A stretch of 64,000 nucleotides of DNA from Nonomuraea montanisoli (GCF_013363975.1 NZ_JABWGN010000004.1:310001-374000), one strand, 5' to 3'; positions 8,304 to 16,788 are shown, counted from the first letter of the stretch. Notes: a model not told the origin generated them from the letters alone. Numbers and translations are program-made.

Positions 8304-8747
8304 ATGCCGACCAACCTCACCGTGATCCTGAACGACCGGCCCGGAGAGCTGGCCCGCCTGGGGGAGCTCACCGGCGAGGCCGGCGTGAACATCGCGGGCC
8401 TGGCCGCCTTCACGGGCGACGGCAAGGGCGTGATCCACGTCCTGGTCGCGGACGGCGACGCCGCGCGCTGCCGGCGCGCGCTGGAGGACGGCGGCATGGG
8501 GATCGCCGACGAGCGGCCGGTACTGGTGATCAACATCGAGGACCGGCCGGGCACGCTGGGCGAGCTGACCCGCCAGCTCGCGGACGCGAACGTGAACATC
8601 GACCTGGCGTACACGGCCTTCGGCGGCGTGAAGGTGGTCATCGCGACCGAGGACTTCGAGAACGCGACGGCGGCGCTGGAGGGCCCGTCGGCCTCGCGCC
8701 TGGACGAGGTGGCGGGCGCCCGCAGCATCTGGGACCAGCCCGCCTGA
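8304..8747 (+). CDS. Tandem ACT-domain protein
   Basis: A 147-residue protein of two ACT domains. The first begins NLTVILNDRPGELARLGELT with GVNIAGLAAF, and the second LVINIEDRPGTLGELTRQL with NVNIDLAYTAF. ACT domains bind amino acids or similar small ligands. Stand-alone tandem ACT proteins may sense amino acids; no enzyme or DNA-binding domain is attached. ATG 8304 has a GAAGGGG site at proper spacing, and the gene follows the WYL regulator by 38 bp on the same strand, so co-transcription is possible. Confidence 0.85.
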   Translation: MPTNLTVILNDRPGELARLGELTGEAGVNIAGLAAFTGDGKGVIHVLVADGDAARCRRALEDGGMGIADERPVLVINIEDRPGTLGELTRQLADANVNIDLAYTAFGGVKVVIATEDFENATAALEGPSASRLDEVAGARSIWDQPA

Positions 8748-8786
8748 CGCGCACGACGACGCCCCGGGCACCCCCTGGCCTGCGGG

Positions 8787-9542
8787 TCATCGCCGGGAGG
8801 CGGCCTCGAAGAGCCGCTCGGCCTCGGTGATCGCCTGGGCCAGGGCGGAGGGCTCCGGTCGCAGCCCGGCGACGATCGCGTCGAGGTCGCGCAGGCCGGC
8901 ACGCCGCAGGAGCCGCTTCTCGTTGGTGACCCACTCGCCGCGCGCCGCCAGCACCGCGTGCGCCATGTTCATGGCGGCGGTGGCCAGCGCCCCGGCGACC
9001 TCCGCGACCTGGCCGCGCCGGACGTAGGCGGCTCTGGCGTACTGGAGGGTCATGTCCGCGCGCCCGCGCCACACCGGCGGGGCGGCCTCCCGCAGCGCCG
9101 GCGGGTAGTCGGGGCGGGGCAGGGAACCGCGCAGCACCTGGTTGACGGCCAGCTCGGCGACCACCAGGTAGCTGGGGACGCCCGCGAGGTGGAACATCAA
9201 CGGCTCCCAGCGGAAGCGGCCCCGCCGGGCCTCGGCGAGCTCGTGCTCGACGACGTCGAGGTCGCGGTAGTGGACGTCGACGCGCCGGTCGTCGATCGTG
9301 AACCACGCTCCGCCGTTGAAGACCCCTCCGCCCCAGCCACCGATCTCGGAGATCTCGCCGTGCCAGCCGGTGGCGCGCAGCGTGTCCGGGTCGAAGCGGC
9401 CCCGGTAGTAGATCGCGAGGTCCCAGTCGCTGTCGGGAGTGTGGGTGCCCTCGGCGCGCGAGCCGCCGAGGGTGACGGCCCGCACGGCGGGAAGGGCGGC
9501 GAGCCGGTCGGCTACAGGGTCGAGAAACACGTCGTCAGTCAC
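8787..9542 (-). CDS. Nucleotidyltransferase-fold protein (DNA polymerase beta superfamily)
   Basis: A protein of about 251 residues. The nucleotidyltransferase motif is clear: LGGSRAEGTHTPDSDWDLAIYY supplies G-S and the D-x-D pair, and a third acidic residue lies in RRVDVHYRD. A C-terminal helical region (about 170-250) resembles the partner helices of aminoglycoside or small-molecule nucleotidyltransferases. The substrate is unknown, so no resistance claim is made. I take GTG 9542, preceded by GGGAGC, as the start; the frame is open to a possible start at 9611, adding 23 residues that do not look structured. It converges with the ACT gene. Confidence 0.8.
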   Translation of the reverse strand: MTDDVFLDPVADRLAALPAVRAVTLGGSRAEGTHTPDSDWDLAIYYRGRFDPDTLRATGWHGEISEIGGWGGGVFNGGAWFTIDDRRVDVHYRDLDVVEHELAEARRGRFRWEPLMFHLAGVPSYLVVAELAVNQVLRGSLPRPDYPPALREAAPPVWRGRADMTLQYARAAYVRRGQVAEVAGALATAAMNMAHAVLAARGEWVTNEKRLLRRAGLRDLDAIVAGLRPEPSALAQAITEAERLFEAASRR

Positions 9543-9786
9543 GACGCTCCCATCACGTGAAGGAGGCGGGCACACGGATCGAACGCTGGAGGAGAACTCG
9601 GACAGCGTCACGGGGATTCGATGCGACAGGCCATCACTTCATGGCGTCGATCATACCGTCCGAACCGCGGGCGCGGGATATATCAAACGCTCTGTGAGAA
9701 ATAACAGGCGGCGGCTCCGCGATCTCCCCTCATCAGGCACTTCCAGCAGCTCCGAGCCCTGCCGGCGGGTAGCTGGTTCGCAGCTT

Positions 9787-9826
9787 TTAACACTGGACAC
9801 CGTGATCTATCACATGCCAGTGTTAA
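9787..9826. promoter_or_regulatory. Nested inverted repeats, candidate sugar-operon operator
   Basis: The outer arms TTAACACTGG (9787-9796) and CCAGTGTTAA (9817-9826) enclose a second inverted repeat GTGAT-CT-ATCAC (9802-9813). The element lies 42 bp before a well-formed start (GGAG, then ATG 9868) whose gene is now destroyed, and about 325 bp before a DeoR-family regulator. It looks like the surviving operator-promoter of a lost sugar-transport operon, with DeoR the likely binder. The roughly 325-nt stretch 9543-9867 holds nothing else I can recognise. Confidence 0.55.
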
Positions 9827-9867
9827 TGCCCGCGTCGACGACGCGGGACACCCCCTGGAGATACACC

Positions 9868-10154
9868 ATGACCACTCGTTCGCCCTGGCCCGGTGGAAGC
9901 GCGGCCTCGGCTACGGCGTGTTCCTGCTGTTCGTGCTCGGGCTCGTCATCCCGCTGCAGCTCGGCATGATCCCGCTGTACCAGCTCATGCGGGACGCCGG
10001 GCTGCCCAGGACGTACACCTCGCTGATCGTCTTCTACACCGGGCACGAGCTGCCGCGGGCCTCCGAGGAGGCGGCCCACGTGGACGGCGCCACGGCGTTC
10101 CAGGGGTTCCGGCGGCACATCATCAAGGGCTTCGCGGGCGGGCTCAAGGGATGA
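9868..10154 (+). pseudogene. Remnant of a MalG-type sugar ABC permease
   Basis: In the frame ending TGA 10154 the sequence reads HSFALARWKRGLGYG, then VFLLFVLGLVIPLQLGMIPL, then LPRTYTSLIVFYTG, and after a jump EEAAHVDGATAFQGFRRH. These are consecutive landmarks of MalG-type permeases, as a comparison with the intact copy at 63037-63870 shows. About 15 residues expected between FYTG and the EAA loop are missing, as is everything after the loop and the N-terminal third. The ATG at 9868 with its ribosome site is in another frame, so an upstream deletion joined a foreign start to the permease interior. Not functional as a permease. Confidence 0.75.
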
Positions 10155-10957
10155 GCGAAGGCGGCGGCACGCGGCTGGGCCCGGCGAGGCGGCAGGAGGC
10201 CATCGCCGAGCAGATCCTCGCCCGCGGCGACATCACGGCGGGCCAGCTGGCCGAGCTGTTCCAGGTCAGCCTGATGACGATCCACCGGGATCTGAACGAG
10301 CTGGAACGGCAGGGCCTCGTCCGCAAGCTGCGCGGCGGCGTGACCGCGCAGCCGTCCGGCGTCTTCGAGAGCAACGTCTCCTTCCGCGAGCGGTCGATGC
10401 GCGCGGAGAAGGAGGCGATCGCCGCGCGGGCGGCCGAGCTGGTGGAGCCGGGCATGGCGGTCATGCTCGACGACTCCACCACCAGCCTGGCCCTCGCGCG
10501 GCGGCTGGAGGCGCTGGCGCCGCTGACCGTCGTCACCAACTTCCTCACCACGATCGAGCTGGTCGCGGGCATGCCCGGGATCCGGCTCATCGCGCTGGGC
10601 GGCGACTACGACGTGCTGCACAACTCCTTCCTCGGCGTCACCTGCACCGACGCCATCGCCGCCCTGCAGGCCGACCTGTGCTTCGTGTCGCCCTCGGCGG
10701 TGACCGGCGGTCACGCCTACCACCAGGAGCAGCACATCGTGCCGATCAAGCGCGCCATGCTGGGCTCGGCCACGCGCAGCGTGCTGCTGGTCGACCACAC
10801 CAAGCTGACCCGGACCGCGCTGTACCGTGTGGCGCGGCTCCAGGCGTTCGACCGCGTCATCGTGGACGCCGGGGCAGCGCCCGAGGCCCTGCAGGACCTC
10901 GACCAGCTCACCCGGTCCCTCGACGTTGCCGCCCTGCTCCCTCCGGAGGCGTCATGA
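10151..10957 (+). CDS. DeoR/GlpR-family transcriptional regulator
   Basis: A 268-residue regulator. The N-terminal DeoR helix-turn-helix reads ARGDITAGQLAELFQVSLMT, then IHRDLNELERQGLVRKLRGG, the family hallmark. The effector domain contains MLDDSTTSLALARRL and TVVTNFLTTIELV, as in sugar-phosphate-binding DeoR proteins. It overlaps the dead permease by ATGA and the following GH106-like gene by ATGA, so permease, regulator and hydrolase were one operon. Expected ligand: a phosphorylated intermediate of the sugar released by the hydrolase (rhamnose metabolism is an inference). A candidate operator lies at 9787-9826. Confidence 0.9.
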   Translation: MSEGGGTRLGPARRQEAIAEQILARGDITAGQLAELFQVSLMTIHRDLNELERQGLVRKLRGGVTAQPSGVFESNVSFRERSMRAEKEAIAARAAELVEPGMAVMLDDSTTSLALARRLEALAPLTVVTNFLTTIELVAGMPGIRLIALGGDYDVLHNSFLGVTCTDAIAALQADLCFVSPSAVTGGHAYHQEQHIVPIKRAMLGSATRSVLLVDHTKLTRTALYRVARLQAFDRVIVDAGAAPEALQDLDQLTRSLDVAALLPPEAS

Positions 10958-13900
10958 CCCCGCCGTCCCTTCCCGGCTCCCTCTCTTCGTGGCCGTCCTT
11001 TCCGCCCGCGCTCGCCCGGGTGCTGGCCGAGCCGCCGCGGGCCTACTCGCCCGCGGCGATCTGGTGGTGGAGCGGGGAGCCGCTGCGCCGCGACCGGCTG
11101 CGATGGCAGCTCGAACGGTTCGCCGAGGGCGGCGTGTGGAACCTCGTCATCCTCAACCTGGCGCCGTCCGGGCCGATGTTCGGCTCCGACGCCGACGACC
11201 CGCCGTTCTTCTCCGAGGCGTGGTGGACGCTGCTGGAGCAGGTGTGCGACGACGCCGAGGAGCTGGGGATCTCCCTGTGGTTCTACGACCAGCTCGGCTT
11301 CTCCGGCGCGGACCTCCAGGCGCGGCTGGTGGACGAGGAGCCGCGCTTCGCGGGGCGCTGGCTGGCGCCGGACGGCTCCGTCACGACCCGCGGCTTCGAC
11401 TACCTGTCGAAGGAGGCGTGCGCGGCGCTCATCGACCGCGTCCACGGCGAGTTCGAGCGCCGGCTCGGGTCCCGGCTGGGCGGCGTGATCGCGGGCTCGT
11501 TCCAGGACGAGCTGCCGTCGATCCCGACCTGGTCGGACGGCTTCGCGGAGGAGTTCGCCCGGCGGCGCGGCTACGACCTCGCGCCGCACCTGCCCGCGCT
11601 GTGGCGCGAGGGCGAGGAGACCCCGGGCGCGGGCGCGCGGCGGGACGGAGGGGACGGGCCGGACGCCGGGCGGGTGCGGCGCGACTACCACCGGACGCGG
11701 GCCGAACTGGCCGAGGAGGCGTTCTTCCGGCCGCTGGCCGCCTGGCACGAGCGGCACGGCCTGGTGAGCGGCTGCGACCAGCAGGACCCGGCCCGCGCCG
11801 GCCACCCCGTGGAGGGCGTGCAGCTCTACGCCGACTACGCCCGCACGCACCGCTGGTTCGGCGCGCCGGGCTCCGACCACCACGGGGACGCGCGGATCCA
11901 CTCCTCGCTCGCCCACCTGTACGGCCGTCCCCGCACCTGGATCGAGGCGTTCCACTCCAGCGGCTGGGGCGGCACGCTGGAGGAGACCTTCGACTGGCTG
12001 CTGCCCTGGCTGCGCGCCGGCGCCACGCTCTACAACCCGCACGCCGTGTACTACACGACCAAGGGCGGCTGGTGGGAGTGGGCGCCCCCGGCCACCGACT
12101 GGCGGCAGCCGTACTGGCGGCACCACCGCGTCTTCGCCGACGCCGTCACGCGGCTGTGCGCGGCCCTGTCGCTGGGGCGGCACTCGTGCGAGGTGGCGGT
12201 GCTGCTGCCCACCGCCACCGCCCAGGCGTTCACGGGCCTCGACGGCGCCGGCGCGGAGGCCGGTCGGGCGCAGGAGGTGTACCGGCGGCTCGTCGGCGAC
12301 ATGGCGTGGTTCCGGATGGTGCCCGGGGTGCTGGACGAGCTGGGGCTGGACGCGGACGTCATCGACGACGACTCGCTCCAGCGCGCCACCGTCCGGCCCG
12401 CCACCGCCACCGCCAGAACCGGGGCCGGGGCCGGGGCCGGGGCCGGGGCCGGGGTGAAGGACCTGGCGCGGCTGGAGGTGGCCGGGGAGTCGTACGCGGC
12501 TGTCGTCCTGCCCGCCTGCGCGGTGCTGGAGCCGGACACCGAGCGGGCGCTGGTCGCGTTCGCGGAGCGGGGCGGCCTGGTGGTGGCCGTGGAGACGGTC
12601 CCCGGCGGGCCGTTGCGCGACCTCGTCCGGTTCGCGCCGTCGGTGGAGGCGCTGGGGCCGCTGCTGTCGCCGCTGCGCCGGGTGGAGGCCCCCGTGCCGC
12701 CGCTGGTGCGCGAGGTGGACGGCGCGACGCTGGTCTACCTGCAGGCCGCCTTCCCCATGGCCAGCCGCGTGGCGGTGGAGCACCCCGACGCCCGGGGCGC
12801 CGACCAGGGCTGGGACTCGGCCACGATCGACTTCGACCCGTCCCGGTACGCGGCCGACATGCCGGTCCGGGTGCGGGGCGTCGCGGGGACGCCGCTGCTG
12901 GTGGACCCGTTCACCGGCGGGGCGCGCGTGCTGCCGTGCGCGGTGGACGGGGACGGCGTGGAGGTGGTGGTGCCGTTCGACGCGGGCCCGGCGGCGCTGC
13001 TGGTGTTCACGGGGCACGAGGCGCCGCCGCCCCCGCCCGCCGTACCGGCCGGGTCGCGCGAGGTGGACCTCGGGCCGGGCTGGGAGATGGAGCCGGTGCC
13101 CACCCTGGACGACACCTGGGGCGACCTCGGGCATGACGGGCCCGTGCTGCGCCGGTGGGAGGTGGAGCACCGCCTCGACGGGGAGGACGCCTGGCGGCCC
13201 GCGCACGCCACGTTCGGCCCGCACGGGGTCTGGCACCTCACGCCGGACGACGTGACCGCCCCCGCCCCCGCGACCGACCGGCCGGTCACGGACAGGCCGG
13301 CCGCGCACGCGGGCGAGCGGCGGGCCGCGGTGTTCTCGGTGTCGCGCGGGATCCGCAAGGACCCGATCCACCGGGTCACCCTCGGCCCCAAGGGGCACGT
13401 CCCGGAGGAGTTCCTGGACTTCGGCCGGGTGCCCGCGGGCCACGCCGCGTGGTTCCGGTGCGGGCTGACCGTCCCGGCGTCCGGCGACGCGGGGAGCCCG
13501 GCGTACCTCGCGGTGGGGGCGGCGGCGGCCAAGGCCGCCTGGATCGACGGCGTCGCGGTCCCCCTCGGCGACCGCGGTTACCTCGCCGTGGCCCGCGAAC
13601 CCCTCTCCCCCGGCACGTACGTGCTGGACCTGCGGCTCGCCCCGGACGAGGCGGACGAGGCGGACGAGGCGGACGAGGGGGACGCGCCGCTGCGCGCCCA
13701 CGTCGCGGTCGTGACGGACCCGGAGGCGTACCTGCGGCCCGAGTGGGTCGCCGGTCCCGAGGGGCCCGCCGAGCTGACCGCGACGTTCGTCCCGCGCGGG
13801 ACCACGCTCCAGGTGGCCTCGACCGCGGCCTGCCGGGTCCTCGTGAACGGCGTCGAGCTGGGCCGCCAGGGCGGCTTCGACCCGTACGCGGACAAGCGCA

Positions 13901-14823
13901 AGCCCCGCGTGCGCCGCTACGACGCGGCCGGGGAGCTGCGGCCGGGGACGAACGTGGTCACGGTGCGGGTGGATGACGGCTCCGAGCCGGTCCTGGTGGA
14001 CGGCTGCGCGACGTCGGGACCCGGCTGGGAGGCGGTCCAGGACGGCGTGCGGACACCGGCCCGCGTGCGCCGGTCCCAGTACCTCGACCCGGCGGCCCTC
14101 CACCTCCCGCGCCGCCCGCATCCTCTGCCGGACACCTCCTGGCTGTCGGGCGCCGGCGGGGATCCCGTGGTGCTGCGCGCCGTGCTGGGCGAGGAGGGGG
14201 CCGCGGGGCGGGTGGAGTGGCTGCGCTTCCGGGTGCCGCCGGGCGCCACCGCCGTCCGGGTGCCGCTGCGCGGCAAGGCCGTTCTCCAGCTGGACGGCGA
14301 CCCCGTGGTGGAGGACGCAGTCGTGGAGGGCACGGACCTCCTGGACGTGCCGCTCGACGGGCGGGCGGGGCCGCGCGTGGCGACGCTGCGGGTGGAGACC
14401 GAGGCCGGGCATGCCGGCGGGGCGATCCTGACCGGGCCGGTCGAGTTCGACGCCGGGCCGGGGCCGATCGAGCTGGGCGACTGGGAGCGGACCGGCCTGC
14501 CGGAGTACAGCGGAGGCGTCCGCTACCGCCGCACCGTCACGGTGCCCGCCACATCGCCCGGCTCGGGGGTGCTCGACCTGGGGCGGGTGCGCGGCACGGC
14601 CGAGGTGCGGGTCAACGGCCGCCCGTGCGGGGTGAGGGTCTGCTCGCCGTACCGGTTCGACGTGGGCGCGGCGCTGCGGTCCGGAGAGAACACGGTGGAG
14701 GTCGAGGTGTACGGCACGCTCGCCCCGCACCTGGACGCGGTGAGCCCCACGCACTTCGTCTTCCCCGGCCAGCGGGTGACGGGGCTGTTCGGCCCGGTCC
14801 GCCTCGTCCTGCCGGAGGAGTAG
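10954..14823 (+). CDS. Large GH106-like glycoside hydrolase (putative alpha-L-rhamnosidase)
   Basis: A 1289-residue protein without a signal peptide. The first 450 residues match the GH106-type barrel: SPAAIWWWSGEPLRRDRLRW, GGVWNLVILNLAPSGP, LWFYDQLGFSGADLQ, and SFQDELPSIPTWSDGFAEEF with RRRGYDLAPHLPALW. Later parts are beta-rich, and the C-terminus (about 1180-1280) is a galactose-binding-like module (RRTVTVPA, LDLGRVRGTAEVRVNGRPCG). Two low-complexity stretches are encoded by DNA repeats: Gly-Ala near residue 490 and Asp-Glu-Ala near 900. The start overlaps the DeoR stop (ATGA) with GGAGG upstream. GH106 enzymes remove rhamnose from glycosides; specificity here is inferred, supported by a GH78 enzyme 7 kb on. 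The missing signal suggests action on imported substrate. Confidence 0.75.
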   Translation: MTPPSLPGSLSSWPSFPPALARVLAEPPRAYSPAAIWWWSGEPLRRDRLRWQLERFAEGGVWNLVILNLAPSGPMFGSDADDPPFFSEAWWTLLEQVCDDAEELGISLWFYDQLGFSGADLQARLVDEEPRFAGRWLAPDGSVTTRGFDYLSKEACAALIDRVHGEFERRLGSRLGGVIAGSFQDELPSIPTWSDGFAEEFARRRGYDLAPHLPALWREGEETPGAGARRDGGDGPDAGRVRRDYHRTRAELAEEAFFRPLAAWHERHGLVSGCDQQDPARAGHPVEGVQLYADYARTHRWFGAPGSDHHGDARIHSSLAHLYGRPRTWIEAFHSSGWGGTLEETFDWLLPWLRAGATLYNPHAVYYTTKGGWWEWAPPATDWRQPYWRHHRVFADAVTRLCAALSLGRHSCEVAVLLPTATAQAFTGLDGAGAEAGRAQEVYRRLVGDMAWFRMVPGVLDELGLDADVIDDDSLQRATVRPATATARTGAGAGAGAGAGVKDLARLEVAGESYAAVVLPACAVLEPDTERALVAFAERGGLVVAVETVPGGPLRDLVRFAPSVEALGPLLSPLRRVEAPVPPLVREVDGATLVYLQAAFPMASRVAVEHPDARGADQGWDSATIDFDPSRYAADMPVRVRGVAGTPLLVDPFTGGARVLPCAVDGDGVEVVVPFDAGPAALLVFTGHEAPPPPPAVPAGSREVDLGPGWEMEPVPTLDDTWGDLGHDGPVLRRWEVEHRLDGEDAWRPAHATFGPHGVWHLTPDDVTAPAPATDRPVTDRPAAHAGERRAAVFSVSRGIRKDPIHRVTLGPKGHVPEEFLDFGRVPAGHAAWFRCGLTVPASGDAGSPAYLAVGAAAAKAAWIDGVAVPLGDRGYLAVAREPLSPGTYVLDLRLAPDEADEADEADEGDAPLRAHVAVVTDPEAYLRPEWVAGPEGPAELTATFVPRGTTLQVASTAACRVLVNGVELGRQGGFDPYADKRKPRVRRYDAAGELRPGTNVVTVRVDDGSEPVLVDGCATSGPGWEAVQDGVRTPARVRRSQYLDPAALHLPRRPHPLPDTSWLSGAGGDPVVLRAVLGEEGAAGRVEWLRFRVPPGATAVRVPLRGKAVLQLDGDPVVEDAVVEGTDLLDVPLDGRAGPRVATLRVETEAGHAGGAILTGPVEFDAGPGPIELGDWERTGLPEYSGGVRYRRTVTVPATSPGSGVLDLGRVRGTAEVRVNGRPCGVRVCSPYRFDVGAALRSGENTVEVEVYGTLAPHLDAVSPTHFVFPGQRVTGLFGPVRLVLPEE
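12420..12454. repeat. Hexanucleotide tandem repeat (GGGGCC)n inside the GH106-like gene
   Basis: Nearly six units of GGGGCC encode alternating Gly-Ala. Because the unit is 6 bp, changes in copy number keep the reading frame and only alter linker length. A second in-frame repeat, a 9-bp unit of GAGGCGGAC type near 13644-13681, encodes Asp-Glu-Ala units in the same gene. Confidence 0.85.
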
Positions 14824-14831
14824 CGCGCGGC

Positions 14832-15380
14832 TCAGGCGGCGTCCATGCCCAGGAGCGCGGCCAGCGACCGTTCCAGCGACTCCGTGTCGAGGGGCTCGTC
14901 GTTGATGAGGGAGTACAGCAGGGCGCCGTCGACGAACACCGCGGCGGCCCGGGCCGCGCGCGCGCCCGCGTACCCGCTCAGGCTCCTGGTCAGGCCGTCG
15001 AGCCACAGGCGGGCCAGGGGCCGCAGCTCGGGCCGGTGGGCCGCCGCGGCGTAGAGCTCGTTCCAGGTCACCATCCGGTCGCGCTCGCGCAGGTAGTCGG
15101 CGGTGAGCGCGGCGAGGGTGGCGGGCACGTCCGCGCAGCGCTCCAGCTCCTCGCTCCACAGGCCCAGCCCCTCCTCGGTGACCTCGGCGGCGCGCGCGAG
15201 GGCGGCGGCGACCAGGTCGTCCAGGGAGGCGAAGTAGTACGTCGTCGCCCCCAGCGGGACGCCGGCGCGGGCGGCGACGAGCCGGTGCGTCAGGCCGTTC
15301 ACCCCGACCTCGGGGATCAGCTCGCAGGCGGCCTCGATCATGCGGCGGCGGCGCTCGCCGGGGTTGCGGCGGCCGGTCAA
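14832..15380 (-). CDS. TetR-family regulator of the SMR efflux gene
   Basis: A 182-residue TetR protein. The N-terminal helix-turn-helix is RRRRMIEAACELIPEVG, NGLTHRLVAARAGVPLGATT, YYFASLDDLV; a ligand domain of about 120 residues follows. The best start is TTG 15380, which overlaps the SMR gene's stop (TTGA), so the two proteins are translationally coupled; ATG 15341 would cut into helix 1. Gene order (pump first, regulator second, one promoter with a 34-bp palindrome) fits a QacR-like autoregulated repressor that releases DNA when it binds the pump's cationic substrate. Confidence 0.85.
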   Translation of the reverse strand: MTGRRNPGERRRRMIEAACELIPEVGVNGLTHRLVAARAGVPLGATTYYFASLDDLVAAALARAAEVTEEGLGLWSEELERCADVPATLAALTADYLRERDRMVTWNELYAAAAHRPELRPLARLWLDGLTRSLSGYAGARAARAAAVFVDGALLYSLINDEPLDTESLERSLAALLGMDAA

Positions 15381-15700
15381 TGCGCACCCGCCAGATTGAG
15401 CGTGACGACGCCGGCCACCACCAGCACCACGCCGGCGACCTTCGCCGCGGTGAGCGGCTCGCCCAGGAAGAGCATCCCGATGATCACGATGAGCGTGGTG
15501 CCGAGACCCGACCACACGGCGTACGCGACGCCCACCTGCATGCCCCGTTCCAGGGCCTGCGTGAGCAGCAGGAAGGCGGCTCCGTACCCGGCCAGGCAGC
15601 CCAGCGTCGGCCAGAGCCGGGTGAACCCCTCGGTGGTCTTGAGCAGGCTCGTCGCCACGACCTCGGCGACGATGGCCAGGGCCAGGAACACGTACATCAT
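15377..15700 (-). CDS. Small multidrug resistance (SMR) family efflux protein
   Basis: A 107-residue protein with four transmembrane helices. Glu14 in AIVAEVVATSLLKT is the proton/drug-binding residue of the SMR family, and GVAYAVWSGLGTTL is the typical third-helix region. EmrE/QacC-type members exchange protons for quaternary ammonium or guanidinium compounds. It is the first gene of a two-gene unit with the TetR regulator. The start codons at 15700 and 15697 are adjacent ATGs, with GGAG about 9 nt upstream. Confidence 0.93.
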   Translation of the reverse strand: MMYVFLALAIVAEVVATSLLKTTEGFTRLWPTLGCLAGYGAAFLLLTQALERGMQVGVAYAVWSGLGTTLIVIIGMLFLGEPLTAAKVAGVVLVVAGVVTLNLAGAH

Positions 15701-15716
15701 GGCGGAGGACTCCAGA

Positions 15717-15750
15717 AGTAGTACATTCGTACATGTACAAGCGTACTACT
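15717..15750. promoter_or_regulatory. 34-bp concentric palindrome, operator for the SMR/TetR unit
   Basis: The outer arms AGTAGTAC (15717-15724) and GTACTACT (15743-15750) and an inner palindrome GTACATGTAC (15729-15738) share one exact centre. It starts 17 bp upstream of the SMR start codon. Length and two-tier symmetry match operators bound by a pair of TetR dimers, as with QacR. The cognate protein should be the TetR encoded in the same unit. Confidence 0.8.
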
Positions 15751-15845
15751 CCGCGTACGTCAGGGAATGTCGAAGGGTGTCGCTCCGCGTCTCGTCCGGG
15801 CCGGCCGCGTACGGTCGTGCTCATGCGGACACTGCGGAGCGCTCC

Positions 15846-16235
15846 GTGAAGCGCGGCGGCATCCTCAACGCCGCCCTCGCGGGGGCCGTCGCGCGGCTCG
15901 GGCACACCGACCGGGTGCTGGTCTGCGACAGCGGCATGCCGCTGCGGCGCGGCGCCGAGATCGTGGACCTGGCCTTCCTGCCGGGGATCCCGGCGTTCGA
16001 GACGGTGCTGGCCGGCCTGCTCTCCGAGATCGTCGTGGAGGGCGCCACGGCAGCCGAGGAGGTGCGCGAGGCCAACCCTGCGTGCGACGCCCTGCTGCGC
16101 GCCCGGCTCCCCGGCCCGGCGTACGTGCCCCACGAGCGCCTCAAGGAGCTGGGCCGGGCCGCCGAGCTGGTGGTCCGCACGGGCGAGGCCCGTCCCTACG
16201 CCAACGTGATCCTGCACTGCGGCGTCCCCTTCTGA
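15846..16235 (+). CDS. rbsD: D-ribose pyranase RbsD
   Basis: A 129-residue enzyme that interconverts pyranose forms of D-ribose so that the furanose can be phosphorylated. Family signatures are present from end to end: KRGGILNAALAGAVARLGHT, RVLVCDSGMPLRRG, the acidic helix AAEEVREANP, and the C-terminal RTGEARPYANVILHCGVPF. Length equals that of E. coli RbsD. GTG 15846 is the start because it begins the conserved KRGG strand and is preceded by GGAG. No ribose kinase or ribose transporter lies next to it, which is unusual for rbsD. Confidence 0.93.
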   Translation: MKRGGILNAALAGAVARLGHTDRVLVCDSGMPLRRGAEIVDLAFLPGIPAFETVLAGLLSEIVVEGATAAEEVREANPACDALLRARLPGPAYVPHERLKELGRAAELVVRTGEARPYANVILHCGVPF

Positions 16236-16250
16236 GCGTCCGGGGTTTGA

Positions 16251-16284
16251 TTGACGCCGGTGTCAAGCTTGCATACTTGCCCGC
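16251..16284 (+). promoter_or_regulatory. Leaderless promoter with inverted repeat at the -35 box
   Basis: TTGACG (16251) and CATACT (16272-16277, spacer 15) are followed by 7 nt and then ATG 16285, so transcription should begin at or next to the start codon. The inverted repeat TTGAC-N6-GTCAA (16251-16266) overlays the -35 box and could be a repressor site. Confidence 0.55.
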
Positions 16285-16674
16285 ATGATCCTCACGCAGG
16301 CAGAACTCGACTATCTGGCCGGGCAGCGCATCGGCCGCCTCGCCACCGTCTCCCCCGCCGGTGACGTGCAGAACAACCCCGTGAACTTCTTCGTGGACGC
16401 CGCGTCGGGCACGATCACCATCGGCGGGCACGCGCTGGGGGTGTCCAAGAAGTTCAAGAACGTCCAGCAGGGCAGCACCGTGTCCCTCGTCGTGGACGAC
16501 CTGGCCTCGGTGGACCCGTGGGTGGTGCGCGGCATCGAGATCCGGGGTTCGGCGGTGGCCCTGACCGACGCCGAGCCGCCGGTGCCGTACTTCTCGCGGG
16601 AGATCATCACGATCTCCCCGAACAGGATCATCTCCTGGGGGCTCGACGGGCCCCGGACGAGCCGCAAGGTGTGA
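16285..16674 (+). CDS. PPOX-class, probably F420-dependent, flavin/deazaflavin oxidoreductase
   Basis: A 129-residue split-barrel protein of the pyridoxamine 5'-phosphate oxidase-like superfamily. Recognisable parts are LTQAELDYLAGQRIGRLATV, NNPVNFFVDAASGTITIGG, and the C-terminal ITISPNRIISWGLDG. Many short actinobacterial members bind F420 rather than FMN; this assignment rests on length and lineage, not on a visible binding residue set. There is no ribosome site; a -10-like box lies 7 nt before the ATG, suggesting a leaderless mRNA. Confidence 0.82.
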   Translation: MILTQAELDYLAGQRIGRLATVSPAGDVQNNPVNFFVDAASGTITIGGHALGVSKKFKNVQQGSTVSLVVDDLASVDPWVVRGIEIRGSAVALTDAEPPVPYFSREIITISPNRIISWGLDGPRTSRKV

Positions 16675-16788
16675 CACCGGTCGGCGGGCGCGAGCTCGCC
16701 CGCCACACGGCGTCCCCTTCGCGCCCGCTGGGCACCGACTTTCCGGCATTCGCTGGCGGATGCCCCCGCCGGCGGCGACGATGGCGGC

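Noticed and set aside
10717..15387. A 1556-codon open frame on the minus strand opposite the GH106-like gene
   Set aside because: Its composition (runs of Arg, Pro, Ala, His) is the antisense shadow of a GC-rich coding gene; the plus-strand frame has recognisable domains and a ribosome site.
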